Below are positions 10,736 through 20,864 of a stretch of 64,000 nucleotides of DNA, one piece after another. This DNA is from Glebionis coronaria (lineage: Eukaryota > Streptophyta > Magnoliopsida > Asterales > Asteraceae), in NCBI GenBank assembly GCA_025667525.1, contig CM046879.1, positions 385,849,039 to 385,913,038 on the forward strand, read 5' to 3'. Below the pieces are notes generated by a model. It saw only the letters and a program-made list of their open reading frames with translations, was not told the origin of the DNA and made no database searches. The stretch's first letter is position 1, and the number at the start of each line of letters is the position of its first letter. A program made the translations under genes and the position numbers.

Positions 10736-12581
10736 GCCTTTTAGGTTTTTTAAGAATGATCGATGCACAAGTTTCTTCAAGGGTTACTTTGGTTAGGTCG
10801 ATAAAGCTCTCTTTTTGAACCGTGGATGGAATTTGAGGTACACGAGGGTGTGCACTCTTTTCCGTGGTCGCCACGTTCACCCCATCGACTTTAGAACAAT
10901 AAGACGTCTTAGAAGTCGAGGGTTGAGAAGAAGGAACAACTCGAAATCCATCAAGGGTAGGGGTAATAACACGACTTTTTCCACGAGACGAGGTGGCTTT
11001 ACATTATTCCTTCGGATTTGCAATGGTGTCACTAGCTAACGAACTCGATGAAGCACCCGAGGATTTGTTCATAATAGCCGAAAACATCTTTTTAATATCA
11101 ATTTGTCCTTGCTCAATCTTCGTGTTTTGAAGTTTTAAAGTATTAGAAAAGTCGTTTTTCAAAGTACCAATTTCTCCCTCTAATCGTCTCATATTAGCCT
11201 CATTCGTTTTCATGTAATTATGAAAATCGTTTGACGAACTATTTTGATTTGAATTAAAGTTCCCTTGGTTTTGATTGTTTCTTTGAAAATTTCCTTGATT
11301 ACCACTTGAAAAAATGTTTTCTTGATTGTTGTTGTTTGAAAAATTAAAGTTTTGATTATTGTCTCGATTTTGCCAATTCAAATTTCGACCTTCATTATAA
11401 CCTTGATTTTGATTCGAAAAATTTCCTTGTTGATTATTTCCTTGAAAATTGTTTCGGTTTTGATTAAAATTGTTGCCTTGGTTATAATTGCCTTGTTGCG
11501 ATGAACCGCCGTTATTTTGATTTTGATTAGAAATATTGTTGTTTAACGCACTCACATTCGAAGTTTGGCCACCGCAGCCGCACACTCGTAATAATTATGA
11601 GATCCACCACAAAACGTACACGAAGTCTCAACCGCTTTCACCGTAGCGAGAGCGTCTTTCTTTTGCATGTCAACGAGAAAAGACGTAAACACATTCGTTA
11701 GCTTGGCGACTTTCGCATCAACTCTCTCAATGTCGCGATTAGACTTACTAACATTGGCGACATTGGCAACACTCGGTGTGTTGCGGAGTTGGTAAACCTT
11801 GGATCGATTTTCGATAATCATCAATTCATCTTTCGGAGTCTTACACAAAAAGTTGCCACCGGCGGCTGAATTCAACAAATCTTGTTCTTAAAAACTAAGA
11901 TCGTTGTAAAACGTATCGATTTGGTGCAACTCGTAAAATCCATGGTTAGGACATTGCCTAAGTAATTCCTTAAAACGATCCCACGCATCTCTAAAAGATT
12001 CATTCGGTTTTTGCTCAAATCTCGTAATTTCATTTTTGAAAAACGTCGTCTTAGACGGTGGGAAAAATGATTAACGAATTTGGAAACGAGATCCTTCCAC
12101 GTAATTATCGAATTAGGTTCTCTTTCTCGTACCAATCCTTGGTGGCACCATCGAGCGAGTACGGAAAAGTCATAAGCTTGACGACATCGTTGTCGACGTT
12201 CTTAAACTTTCTTGTGGCTAAAAGACGATCAAAACTCCGAATGTGGTCGTGAGGATTATCGGCTTCACGACCTCGAAACTTAGTAGCTTGTATCAACGAA
12301 AGCATTCCGCTCTTAATCTCAAAATTCTCCGCTTCGATAGCGGGAATTACGATCGCGTCTCCATAACCCTCGGTGGGCGCTTGGAGCAATTCCATCATCG
12401 AACGATTGTCAGCCATCTCGTCTAAGGTTTCTTCAACAACGATATTAGGAACGTCGTTTTCTAAATCTCGTCCACGTCGTCGATTCCTTCGATTACGATT
12501 GCGTCGATTCGAAACGTCGCTAGAATTAAAATAATATTCGATCGAGTGCACAGGCACTAAGCGTAGAATAGGTGGTAACAT
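10736..12581 (-). pseudogene. Element E gag
   Basis: From the ATG at 12581 the product has an Arg/Asn-rich start, MADNRSMMELLQAP and a retrotrans_gag core (NPHDHIRSFDRLLATRKFKN, then VVKLMTFPYSLDGATKDWYE). The frame breaks after WYEKE near 12105-12120 and again near 12060 (after VSKFVNHF). It resumes with NSAAGGNFLCKTPKDELMII and a C-x2-C-x3-H-x4-C knuckle (CTFCGGSHNYYEC, about 11588-11628). Then follows a strongly Asn/Gln-rich stretch (about 11230-11560) and a coiled-coil-like segment ending IANPKE with a stop at 11004. Several stops and shifts make it a pseudogene. The family matches the Athila gag of element B. Confidence 0.82.
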
Positions 12582-13380
12582 AGATGATTCTTTTTGCGGT
12601 TTTCGATTTTTTTATTTTTTTTGTTTTTGATTGTTTTTAATTATTTTTTTATTTTTTGTTGTATTACATAGACTCAAATCTACAAATCTCCCCTCGAATC
12701 GATTTCTCGATTAAAGGAGCCTCAAAGAATGAAGACGATCACGTGGAGTGAACGCCTTCGATGACTTTTGAACGTTGGTGGAACACCAAAACGTTCAAGA
12801 GGGTTTAATCTTGAAAACAAGCAAATATATATGATACGTAGATAATACTTGGGCGGTAAACCCTCGATTAGCCTTCTTTCTCAATACACGCACAAGCAAG
12901 CGGGGGAAACGAGGCGGCTCTAAGCACTTAAGAGCCTTTTTCCCTTAGGTCGTGAAATACAACCGCCTTATACCCACCTTATTGTTTGTGTTAATTGAAA
13001 TTAAGCCTCACGAAAGTATTTATCTATTTTGCCTTTAAACTTTTTCTTTAGATTCAAATACAATGATCGAGTGATGAAATCCCGAATCAAGGTTTCATTT
13101 TCACGCTTTTGGAGTACTTGTATATTTATTGTTCTACGTAGGTACAATATAGTAATATATTCACAAGAAAAACGAAAACGATAATGGGATATCTACAATA
13201 TAGTAGAAGATTGGTTTGTGTTTAATTTTGGAAAACTAAACACGATTTATTTGGATACTATAATATATTAAGGAAAAATAACAAAAATGAGTATGTACGC
13301 TATTCACGCTTTCCAAAAATTGAAAAGCAAAAATGTACTACTCACACAAACACGATAATAATAATGGCTAACACACACCT
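12582..13380 (-). other. Element E 5' leader
   Basis: About 800 bases between gag start and primer site with no supportable ORF. A T-rich run at 12605-12660 sits just upstream of gag, as in B and D. Remaining sequence is presumably untranslated leader including any packaging signal. Confidence 0.55.
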
Positions 13381-13397
13381 CCCCGGTAGCGGTGCCA
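13381..13397 (-). other. Element E primer-binding site
   Basis: Minus strand TGGCACCGCTACCGGGG, four bases inside the LTR. It resembles the complement of the plant tRNA-Asp 3' end (TGGCGCCGTTGCCGGGG, three differences) used by Athila elements. Confidence 0.75.
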
Positions 13398-13401
13398 AAA
13401 A

Positions 13402-16400
13402 TGGATGTAGGTAAATCGTACACGTTTTAGGAAAAACATATATGTGGCAAGTATTAAGTAGTACGATTTAATTAATAACCGTAAAACCGATAAATGCGGG
13501 TTCGTTCTCGAAGGAGGTGTATGTGTTTGAGTGCCAATTTGTAAAATCAAAGTTTGGATTAGTGATGTTTTTGGTTTAAGAGAGAAAATTAAAGACGAGC
13601 TACGACTATGATTACACTACGACGAATTGACGTAAAACGCGAACGTAAATACGTAAAACGTGACAAAATTAAAAATTAAACCTAAAAAATATTTAATAAT
13701 TAAAACTATGCCTAAAATAATATAAATAAAAATAAATATCCAATAAATAAATTTTCAAACCTTTTATTAATTAAATTTTCAATTTTAAAAGTTAATTAAA
13801 GCCCTAAAATTAAATATAATTAAGAAAAAGCCCAAAATATTATTTTATTGAACTAATAACTCAGTTATATTATTTAAAGACTAAAAATATTTTTTCCTAA
13901 ATTTTAAAGACTATTTTTCTATTTTTTAAAAGCTAAAAACAATTTTTAAACTAAAATAATGATTAAAAATAATAAAATAATGCTAAAATTAAACATACTG
14001 TTTCAAAAATCCTAATTTATATTACTAAACAGTAGAAAATTTTAAAAAGTTGAAAAAGATAATTTTTTACACTAAAATGCAAAACAGTTTTAATTAAATC
14101 CTAATTAAACTTAAATTAGATCTAGAAATTAATAAAAGAGTGACCAGTAAAACCTTTTAAACTAAAAATCTTAAAATACTTTTCTGAAACTAACAAAATT
14201 TGAAAACCTTAAAAATATTAGTTTTTTGCACTAAAAGATAAAAACAGGAATAATTAAAAATAACTAAAATTGATTTAATTCTAAATAATAGTAAATGAAA
14301 AGTAAAATAAAATAAAACTTTTCTAAAAATATTAAAATAAATCAAAAAACTCAGGAAAAATGAAATTACTTGAGAAAGGTGAAAAAATGCACTAAAGACA
14401 AAAATTAAAGAAAACTGAAAGTGACACTTGAGGACTTTCGTCCTTTACCCAAGCAGTGGGAACCTTAACACTAGCAGTGCGAACTTTGTTCCCACTAACT
14501 GAACAAAAAATCGTATCTGGATGGTTTTATGCTTGTAGCTTGTATGTTTCTTGGTTTTACTTGGATACAAGGGCACCCCCACAACCAGTTGGGTTGTGGG
14601 GAGTCAAATAAACAAGAAAAGACACAGCTCACTCTCAAGAATCTAACACATAGGGCATAAATTCAGTTGCTGATATGAATGGTTTGGTCTGGTGGTTTTT
14701 TCTGATCTGTTTGACCACTTGGGGTGAGTTTTGGTTGGCCAAAACTCACTCAACTCACCACCAAACTCTAACACACAAGTTCCAAAACCTAAGTAACAAC
14801 TAGCTCTAACAAATTAACAAGTTTTGAAATCAAAACTGACTAAAACATCCTAGTTCTAGCCAACTGATGAACATTGGCCTATTTTATCAAACTTAAAATA
14901 TGCAAACTGCTTTGTTATCCTACCAAACTTGAAATAAAGTCTGATTACACCTATTACTATCTTACTAAGTGTGGTTGACTGGTTTTAGATTACCTTGTGT
15001 CACCCAAGATTTTCTTAAACCCCAAACCCAAACACCCCTTAATATCTGTAAATGGGATTTTAGCAAAGACTTCCTTATCAAATCTAACCCAAACTGATAT
15101 TAATCAACTAATACATGCATAAACTTACCCAAGAAGCATAAACAAACAGTAAATACCAACAAATAAACAGATTCATGCACATTCACAAATTTCTCATAAG
15201 AAACTCACAAAAAGCTACCAAATGGGGTTCAAGCCTGTTACCTAAGCTGATGCCTTCCAAAAGGGTTTGTAAGAGCTTATGGATACTTATGAAGTGTAGA
15301 CAGGGCCTGTTGGTGGAATCCACAATGGACCCAAGGCCTAAAATATCTTCAAAAATGAAATGAGCTAATGAAATAAGTGAATGAATTATGGAGTCTTGTT
15401 CCTCCACAACACCACTAAACCAAGAAGGAAGAGTTCAAGCTATAGAAGCTTAACTATAAGCTGTTGTCAGCAGCTTATGGTTAGCTTGTATAACAGTAAG
15501 TGAAAATGAACAATAAAAAATTGAGAAACTGGTTTTTCAACCAAACTTTTGAAACCACCTTTTAAATCCAACTTTGAACCAAAATAAAGTGAACAAATCA
15601 AAAATCAGCAAACCAAACTCATGAGTCCACTTTCACTTTCTCATGAGTTTGGATTTGAGTTTTCTGAAAATCCTTTTTCTTCCAAAAACAAAAACGTTTT
15701 TAGGCTAAAACTTATGAAACCAATGACCTTTTACCAAAACTACACTTGCAATTAACCTAAGAAAAGTAGTAAAAAGGAACTCAATATTTGTATAAAATTT
15801 ATACTTTCATTTTCATTAATAATAAAAATTCTACAAAATATTCGTCCCATGTGATTCTGATGGATTGACAGCTGGAATCTTTAATCAATACCGTTTATCT
15901 AGTCTTTGAGAGGAACAAAACTTGTGGGTCATTGATCTGGTCCCCTTTTTGGGTTTTGGGTGAAAGTGACGTGCAAGGGAATCATGTGGGGGGGGGGGGG
16001 ACCAAGTGAGTGTGAGGGTTTGTTTGTTGGTGGGTTTTGGTGAGAACGAGGTAAATTACTAATCTGGAAGCAATTAGTAAAAACCCCTTTGGTTTGGTAG
16101 GTAAATGGGATTAGGGTTTATAGCTGGGATTAAGGGTGATTAGGAGGAAGATGGTGAACAGTTTATGTTTCCCTCCCCTTTTTAATATATAAAACGTGTT
16201 TAAAAAAATGGGTTAGTGGGATTGTTTGACTGGGGTTTTGACTTACGTGAGGTGGAAAGGGGTGGTGACGTGGGATGCAATGAGTGGTGGAAGGGTGTGA
16301 GGTGTAGAAATGATTGGTGGGGAAAGTTTGTGGTATCTGGTCAATTTAGGTCCCCCAATTCTCAAATTGTCTTCATTTCAAGTTTTATCCAGCAACCACC

Positions 16401-16839
16401 CTTTTTCCTTTATAAATGAAGTTTACTTTTTCTCATTTTTGCCATAAAGTTTTCAATAGACTTGAACCAAGAACTTTTCTTGCAATTTGATTATTCTATA
16501 AGGACTAATGATGCATATACTCAACATTTAAGGGACCCTAATGCAATTATGAGTTTTGCAAGGGTATAAAATTTCAAGTCTTCAAAAGTAGAGGGACCAA
16601 TCTTGCCAAAACTTCAAGGACTTAAATGGAAAATCATTGTTCGGGTCCAGTTCTTTGTGCTGCTTCATTTCCCGTGTTCGTTATTGCTTCATTCTTATGA
16701 TCTTTTGTTGATTTCACGATATCCGTACCTAAAATACACAATGAACAAACATAAGCATATATTTTGGTATTTTGATGATATTTTAAGCATTTTAAGCCCG
16801 ATTTGGACGATGACACTATGTATAATTGTAGTCTCATCA
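13402..16839 (-). repeat. Element E 5' LTR (3.4 kb)
   Basis: Minus strand begins TGATGAGACT at 16839 and ends at 13402. It aligns with 50191-53748 (3' LTR, same orientation) along nearly its full length, and with the inverted solo LTR 20865-24313. Positions 13660-14400 are very A+T rich; 14430-16839 holds conserved unique sequence. A 12-base G run at 15990-16001 is a short GTGGTGGG in the other copy. A candidate TATA (TTTTATATATT on the minus strand) lies near 16183-16196. A 120-base segment near 52620-52750 of the other copy is missing here around 15840. No gene seen. Confidence 0.9.
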
Positions 16840-18014
16840 CTTAAAAGCAACAATTAAATAATAAGGTATGATTTATTTTAATAATACTTTACCATAAACT
16901 TGTTAAGTTGTATAATTAAATGAAAAGCAACAATTAAATTAATTAGGCCATGGTTAAAATATAATTAATTTAATAGGCTAAGTATTTAATAAATTTAATT
17001 TAATTATGCCATGTTTAATTTCACCATAATTAATAAAGTAATATTTTCAATCCAAAAATTCAGCCAAGAAATAGTTACCAAACACCCCCTTGGTGTCTCG
17101 GTTTAGCCGAGCCCCAAAACAAGCCCACCGAGACCACGAGGTCTCGGTTGCACGAACCAAACGCAAACACCACACCCACCGGTTGTGGCCTTTTGCCACT
17201 GTTAAGCCGGGGTTCCCACTACCGGAGTGGTTTTCCCACCGGCTTCCCATGATTCCCACCGAGACCATAAAGGTCTCGGTTGCCACTGATTGAACAAACA
17301 CCCTACTAGGGGCCCTGCGGCGTTGCGGCTGACAAAGGAAACCAGCCACCGAGCCGTTTAGGCCGGCGGCTATTGGCCACAAAATCCACCAAGATCACCC
17401 CTTTGACAAGGGTTCTTGGTTTCTGTGCTAAATCAAACCACAAAACTCGATTCCCATCTTGTTTCTGTTATTACTAATTAACATTTATTCATAAAATATT
17501 TAATTTAATCCATGAATGATTCTTATAAAATAATTAATAAAAGGGTTTTAGGTAATTACCGAAAGAGATAAATAAGAAGATGACTAACACGTGTATACCC
17601 GAATGATTCAAAGATAAAAAATGTTTTCTCCTTTCCTTTTCCTTTTTCTTGGCCGGCAACAATAATAGGAGCCCTAGGGTTCCTGTTGTTTTTCTGTTTT
17701 GTGAAAAATGGGAAGTGAAAGAATGTTTTTGCTAGTTTATTTAGTTAACGGATCGGGCTTTGGTCCCTCCTTTCTTTCTTCAATAACCGGCGGCCAACAC
17801 CCCTTTATTATACATCTCGTGTTTTTATTTGGATTCTCGTGTATTATATGTTCGTGACTTAAGTTCGTGTTATGATTTATTTATTATACATAGATACTTG
17901 TTGGTATACATTTATAGTACATAATACTTGTCGCGCATTAATTAATATTAAAGTTTTAATTAATTCATATTTTCATGTATTTTATATTTTCAAGTATTTT
18001 ATGCGGGTTTTACA
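16840..18014 (-). repeat. Chromovirus C 3' LTR (5' portion)
   Basis: Minus strand begins TGTAAAACCCGC at 18014, directly after a purine tract (AGAGGGTGAGAGT). It is cut or bordered by element E at 16840; no partner LTR is in the window to set its true end. Positions 16840-17040 are A+T rich with AAAAGCAACAATTAAA repeated at about 16843 and 16922; 17080-17400 is unusually G+C rich with hairpins. No gene seen; a 111-codon ORF at 17047-17382 matches nothing I know. Confidence 0.65.
17127..17280. repeat. Two perfect 9-bp-stem hairpins in LTR C
   Basis: ACCGAGACC and GGTCTCGGT pair with a 4-base loop at 17127-17148 and again with a 5-base loop at 17258-17280. A weaker CTCGG/CCGAG pair lies at about 17096-17110. 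The identical stems 131 bases apart suggest a duplicated structural or protein-binding element. Confidence 0.8.
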
Positions 18015-18049
18015 ACTCTCACCCTCTAAAAGAATAATTCATCCTCGAA
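18015..18049 (-). other. Chromovirus C polypurine tract region
   Basis: Between the polyprotein stop and the LTR start the minus strand reads through TTCGAGGATGAA and then a purine run AGAGGGTGAGAGT, the layout usual before the 3' LTR of Tekay-type elements. It would prime plus-strand DNA synthesis. Confidence 0.65.
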
Positions 18050-18146
18050 TTAGAAATACGATAAACTGAAAAGGACATACCCGAAATATGGGAGAAAGTG
18101 AGGATAAGAAGTCCGGATAGACTCCTACGTTTCCCAAGTGGCTTCC
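18050..18146 (-). pseudogene. Chromovirus C chromodomain end
   Basis: This short piece encodes EATWET, an in-frame TAG (18125-18127), then ESIRTSYPHFLP and a natural TAA at 18050-18052. It is the direct continuation of the chromodomain interrupted at 32618 (WRNHPERE); the final Glu and the CTTCC duplicate meet there. The chromodomain would target integration through chromatin marks. Confidence 0.85.
18142..18146. repeat. Target-site duplication CTTCC of element B, left
   Basis: CTTCC borders B on the left (18142-18146) and on the right (32618-32622). The perfect 5-bp match confirms a single insertion into chromovirus C. Confidence 0.95.
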
Positions 18147-18459
18147 TGATACAAAAGATTTTGCATTGGGTTCAGATTATCTCTCGGAATCCTCTCGAAT
18201 TGATCACGGTTCAAAGTGGAATAGTTGTTCTTGGTGACAAATAGGGGGTTTGGGTTTTCTATTCTACGGAAAAGGAATAAAAGAGCAAAGTCGTAAAAAC
18301 AAGCTAAAAATAATTGCAAGATTAAAATTAAATTAAAAGAAATTAAAATGGAAAGTAAATAAAAGGAAACAGTTTAAAAATGTAACTAAGAAAAAAGCCG
18401 AGGAAAGGAGAAAACAGTAAATGAAATCAAGGTTGGAAATACTTCATGCTAATAAATTT

Positions 18460-18915
18460 GATTCGGAATAGAAAGTTGATCCGGAATAAAATTGGTTGAT
18501 CCAGAATAATGAAGGTTGATGTGGAATAATGTGATATCCGGAATAAAATGTGATTGATTCGGAATAAAAGAGTTGATCCGAAATAATTTATTATTCCGGA
18601 TGAAAGGCTTTGATCCGGAATAAAAAATATTCCGGATAAACAAGGTTGATCCGGAATGTTAGATATTCCGGATGGAGAAGGTTGATCCGGAAGAATTATT
18701 CCGATGAGTGAACTTGAATCGGAATGAACAAAAAGGAAACTTGATCCGGAATAACAATCTTGATACGGAATAAAAAATATTCTGAATGGAAGACACTGAT
18801 CCGGAATATAAAATATTCCGGATGACAATCTTGATGCGGAATAAAAATTGAGGGTGCTTGATTCGGAATGTTTTGAAGACAATGACCGATCCGGAATATC
18901 TTGTTGATCCGGAAT
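18460..18915. repeat. TCCGGAAT motif field, left LTR of B
   Basis: About 18 copies of TCCGGAATA or one-base variants, plus the reverse form ATTCCGGA, at irregular spacing of 15-35 bases, often preceded by TTGA. Several are self-complementary around TCCGGA. The field is repeated in the right LTR at 31320-31755 with one unit pair deleted. Confidence 0.85.
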
Positions 18916-19333
18916 CTGGGTACTGATGAAGAACAGCGAAGAACACGGGAATCAAAGAACACAATTTTTATCAAAAATCAACCAAGTTTTTAACCAAAAC
19001 ATAAACCAATTTAAACACTAATCATTTACTAATCATAATCATCAAATCCCAACAATAAAAACACAAAACCCACTAACTTTTGAAGATCAAATCAACCAAT
19101 AAAACTTGAAAACTTTAAATCAATAAGAACAAGATGAACAAGATTAATGGAAAGATTATATTGATTGATTAAGGTAGAGTAAACAAAAGGAAAGATTAAA
19201 AACATACAAGATTAAAGATTCAATCAAGAAAAATAAAAATCACCAACACCTTAGTGGTGTTGGCTTCTTCCCTACGAAACAAAAAGAAAGAAAGAAGAAA
19301 AATAAAATCTGGCTCAAAATGTGTGAAGGATTT

Positions 19334-19344
19334 CTTTATATAGG
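19334..19344 (-). promoter_or_regulatory. TATA box, left LTR of B
   Basis: Minus strand CCTATATAAAG; the same sequence is at 32166-32176 in the 5' LTR, where it would drive element transcription. Confidence 0.6.
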
Positions 19345-19786
19345 CCTTGTCTTTGGTTGGTGAGTGGGCTTCTCCCTTTCTTCTTGACTTCTCGTCTTTT
19401 CAGAAAAGTTGACGTTTTCAATTCTGATTCGGGATTTGTCGACGATTAAATTCAACTCGTCTTTTAATTTCTTCGTTTAATAGACTTGAGTTCCTTCGAC
19501 ATATGTAAATCTTCCATCTTTGGTCCTTTTCTTCGATAAATCTTCAAATAGACACATTGACTTCAAATCATTTGCATCTCTTGGACAATAGACTTCGTCT
19601 TGAGTCTTTTTCTTCGATAAAACCCTTGCAATCCCATGTTTTCTTCAATATCCATCCGGTTGGCTCTGAAAACACAATAAACACAAAAACCACGCATAAT
19701 TCCAAACAAATGATATTAAATACGCGTTTTGGTCTCGTTTTAGTAAGAAATAAGTGGCAAAAGGATGGGTGTTTTCACACCTATCA

Positions 19787-19800
19787 AATCCCCTACACTT
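19787..19800 (-). other. Element B polypurine tract
   Basis: Minus strand AAGTGTAGGGGATT directly before the 3' LTR; equivalent tracts precede the LTRs of D (37981-37994) and E (53749-53760). Confidence 0.8.
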
Positions 19801-20859
19801 AACCATTGCCATGCCCTCATGCAATGCTTAGTGACAAAGCAAATTTATACTTTTCTCAGAGTCAATCAACCTTGGCCTTATTAACATACTACTAAAACAA
19901 AAATTAGAGTACTAAGATAAATTAAAACTTTAAAGGAAACAAAAGGATAGAAAACCATTTTCACTTGAAAATAGCTACATGGAAATAACTTGCAAAGAGA
20001 TCTAAGACTTACATTAGGGCTTCAGTGCTGCGAAGATTTATCACCCTCAAGTTTCACGTTCCACAAACTAAGCTTAAAAACTAGATCATTGTTATTATAA
20101 GTTAGCAAATCAAACACTTACACACATGGCTTAATTATATGCTTAAACTCCCTTATTCCTAGGTGTATCTCTTATATTTTATTTTTGTCTTAGAATGATC
20201 ATGAAGATGCATTTTTGGACTTATTGCGATAGTTTATTTAGGCTGAAAGCAAAGTAGGACGATTTGATTAATATTTAGCTAAAGGACAAAATCTCTTAAA
20301 ACTGCTTCTCGGGATATCAAAAAGTTCATATCTTGGCATAACTCGCTTCACGATTTGAGACCTTTCTCGGGCTGATATTTGGCATGTACTTCATACTTCA
20401 TATCTTTGAGAGACGTTCTTGAGATAATGGTCTTCTCTTTGTTAATAGAGTTTCTTCACATGGAGACTTTTGAGGGGTACTCCAACTTTGTTGACCACGA
20501 CTTCATCATTATTTCTTCAATCGCTAATTGGGATTTTGAGATACAACGATCCGCCTCCTTTTCGGACTTGGATCTATTTATCCTCATACCTTGTTAGGGT
20601 CTTTTCGGATAGACTTATCCATGATCTTTATGGGGGTTGATTGCTTTTCGTCTTGAGTCTTGATCCTTTATATTGATTTTGGGAATAATGCTTTTCACAT
20701 CACCTTGGATCTTTAGCAATAAAATGGAATCCTCATGCCTTGTTAGGGCCTTTTCGGACTCGCCAATCTTCACGCCTCGCTTCATAAGTTATGCCTTGTC
20801 TATGAACTCTTATCATTATCGAGCAACTTTTAAACGATCTTGGGCTAGAAGCTAAGTAA
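19801..20859 (-). other. Element B 3' non-coding interior (distal part)
   Basis: About 1 kb with no supportable gene. Long blocks align with D (38000-38990) and partly E (7021-7200 and 53760-53999), including GGCATAACTCGCTTCACGAT at about 20334. In classical Athila elements an envelope-like ORF can occupy this region; none is recognisable here. Confidence 0.7.
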
Positions 20860-20864
20860 CTTTT

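Larger units (their letters stand above)
7019..16839 (-). mobile_element. Element E, non-autonomous Athila-like (5' LTR and most of interior)
   Basis: Minus strand order: LTR 16839-13402, tRNA-Asp-like primer site 13397-13381, leader, gag 12581 to about 10750, protease about 10735-10380, a tail ORF of unknown function to 8758, then long non-coding sequence to 7019, where the copia insertion cuts it. No reverse transcriptase, RNase H or integrase is present, so it would depend on an autonomous Athila relative such as B. Its remaining 3' end (last interior 250 bases and 3' LTR) is found at 50191-53999. The right flank (CTTAA from 16840) and the flank left of 50191 do not form a target duplication. 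Confidence 0.85.
18147..19786 (-). repeat. Element B 3' LTR (1640 bp)
   Basis: Plus strand starts TGATACAAAAG and ends CACACCTATCA; on the minus strand it is TGATAGGTGTG to TTTTGTATCA. Contains the CGGAAT motif field (18460-18915). No gene: ORFs here are translations of the motif repeats. Confidence 0.95.

Noticed and set aside
17047..17382. 111-codon minus-strand ORF as a host gene fragment
   Set aside because: It lies in the G+C-rich island of LTR C, overlaps the hairpins, and shows no recognisable motif.
18460..18915. Repeat-spacer pattern reminiscent of a CRISPR array
   Set aside because: Units are short, variable and irregularly spaced, the same block occurs in both LTRs, and the context is a eukaryotic retrotransposon.
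18427..18974. Overlapping minus-strand ORFs encoding repetitive proteins rich in the words FRIN, SGS and IPDQ (also at 31254-31808)
   Set aside because: They translate the TCCGGAAT motif field of the B LTR in three frames; no independent evidence for a gene.
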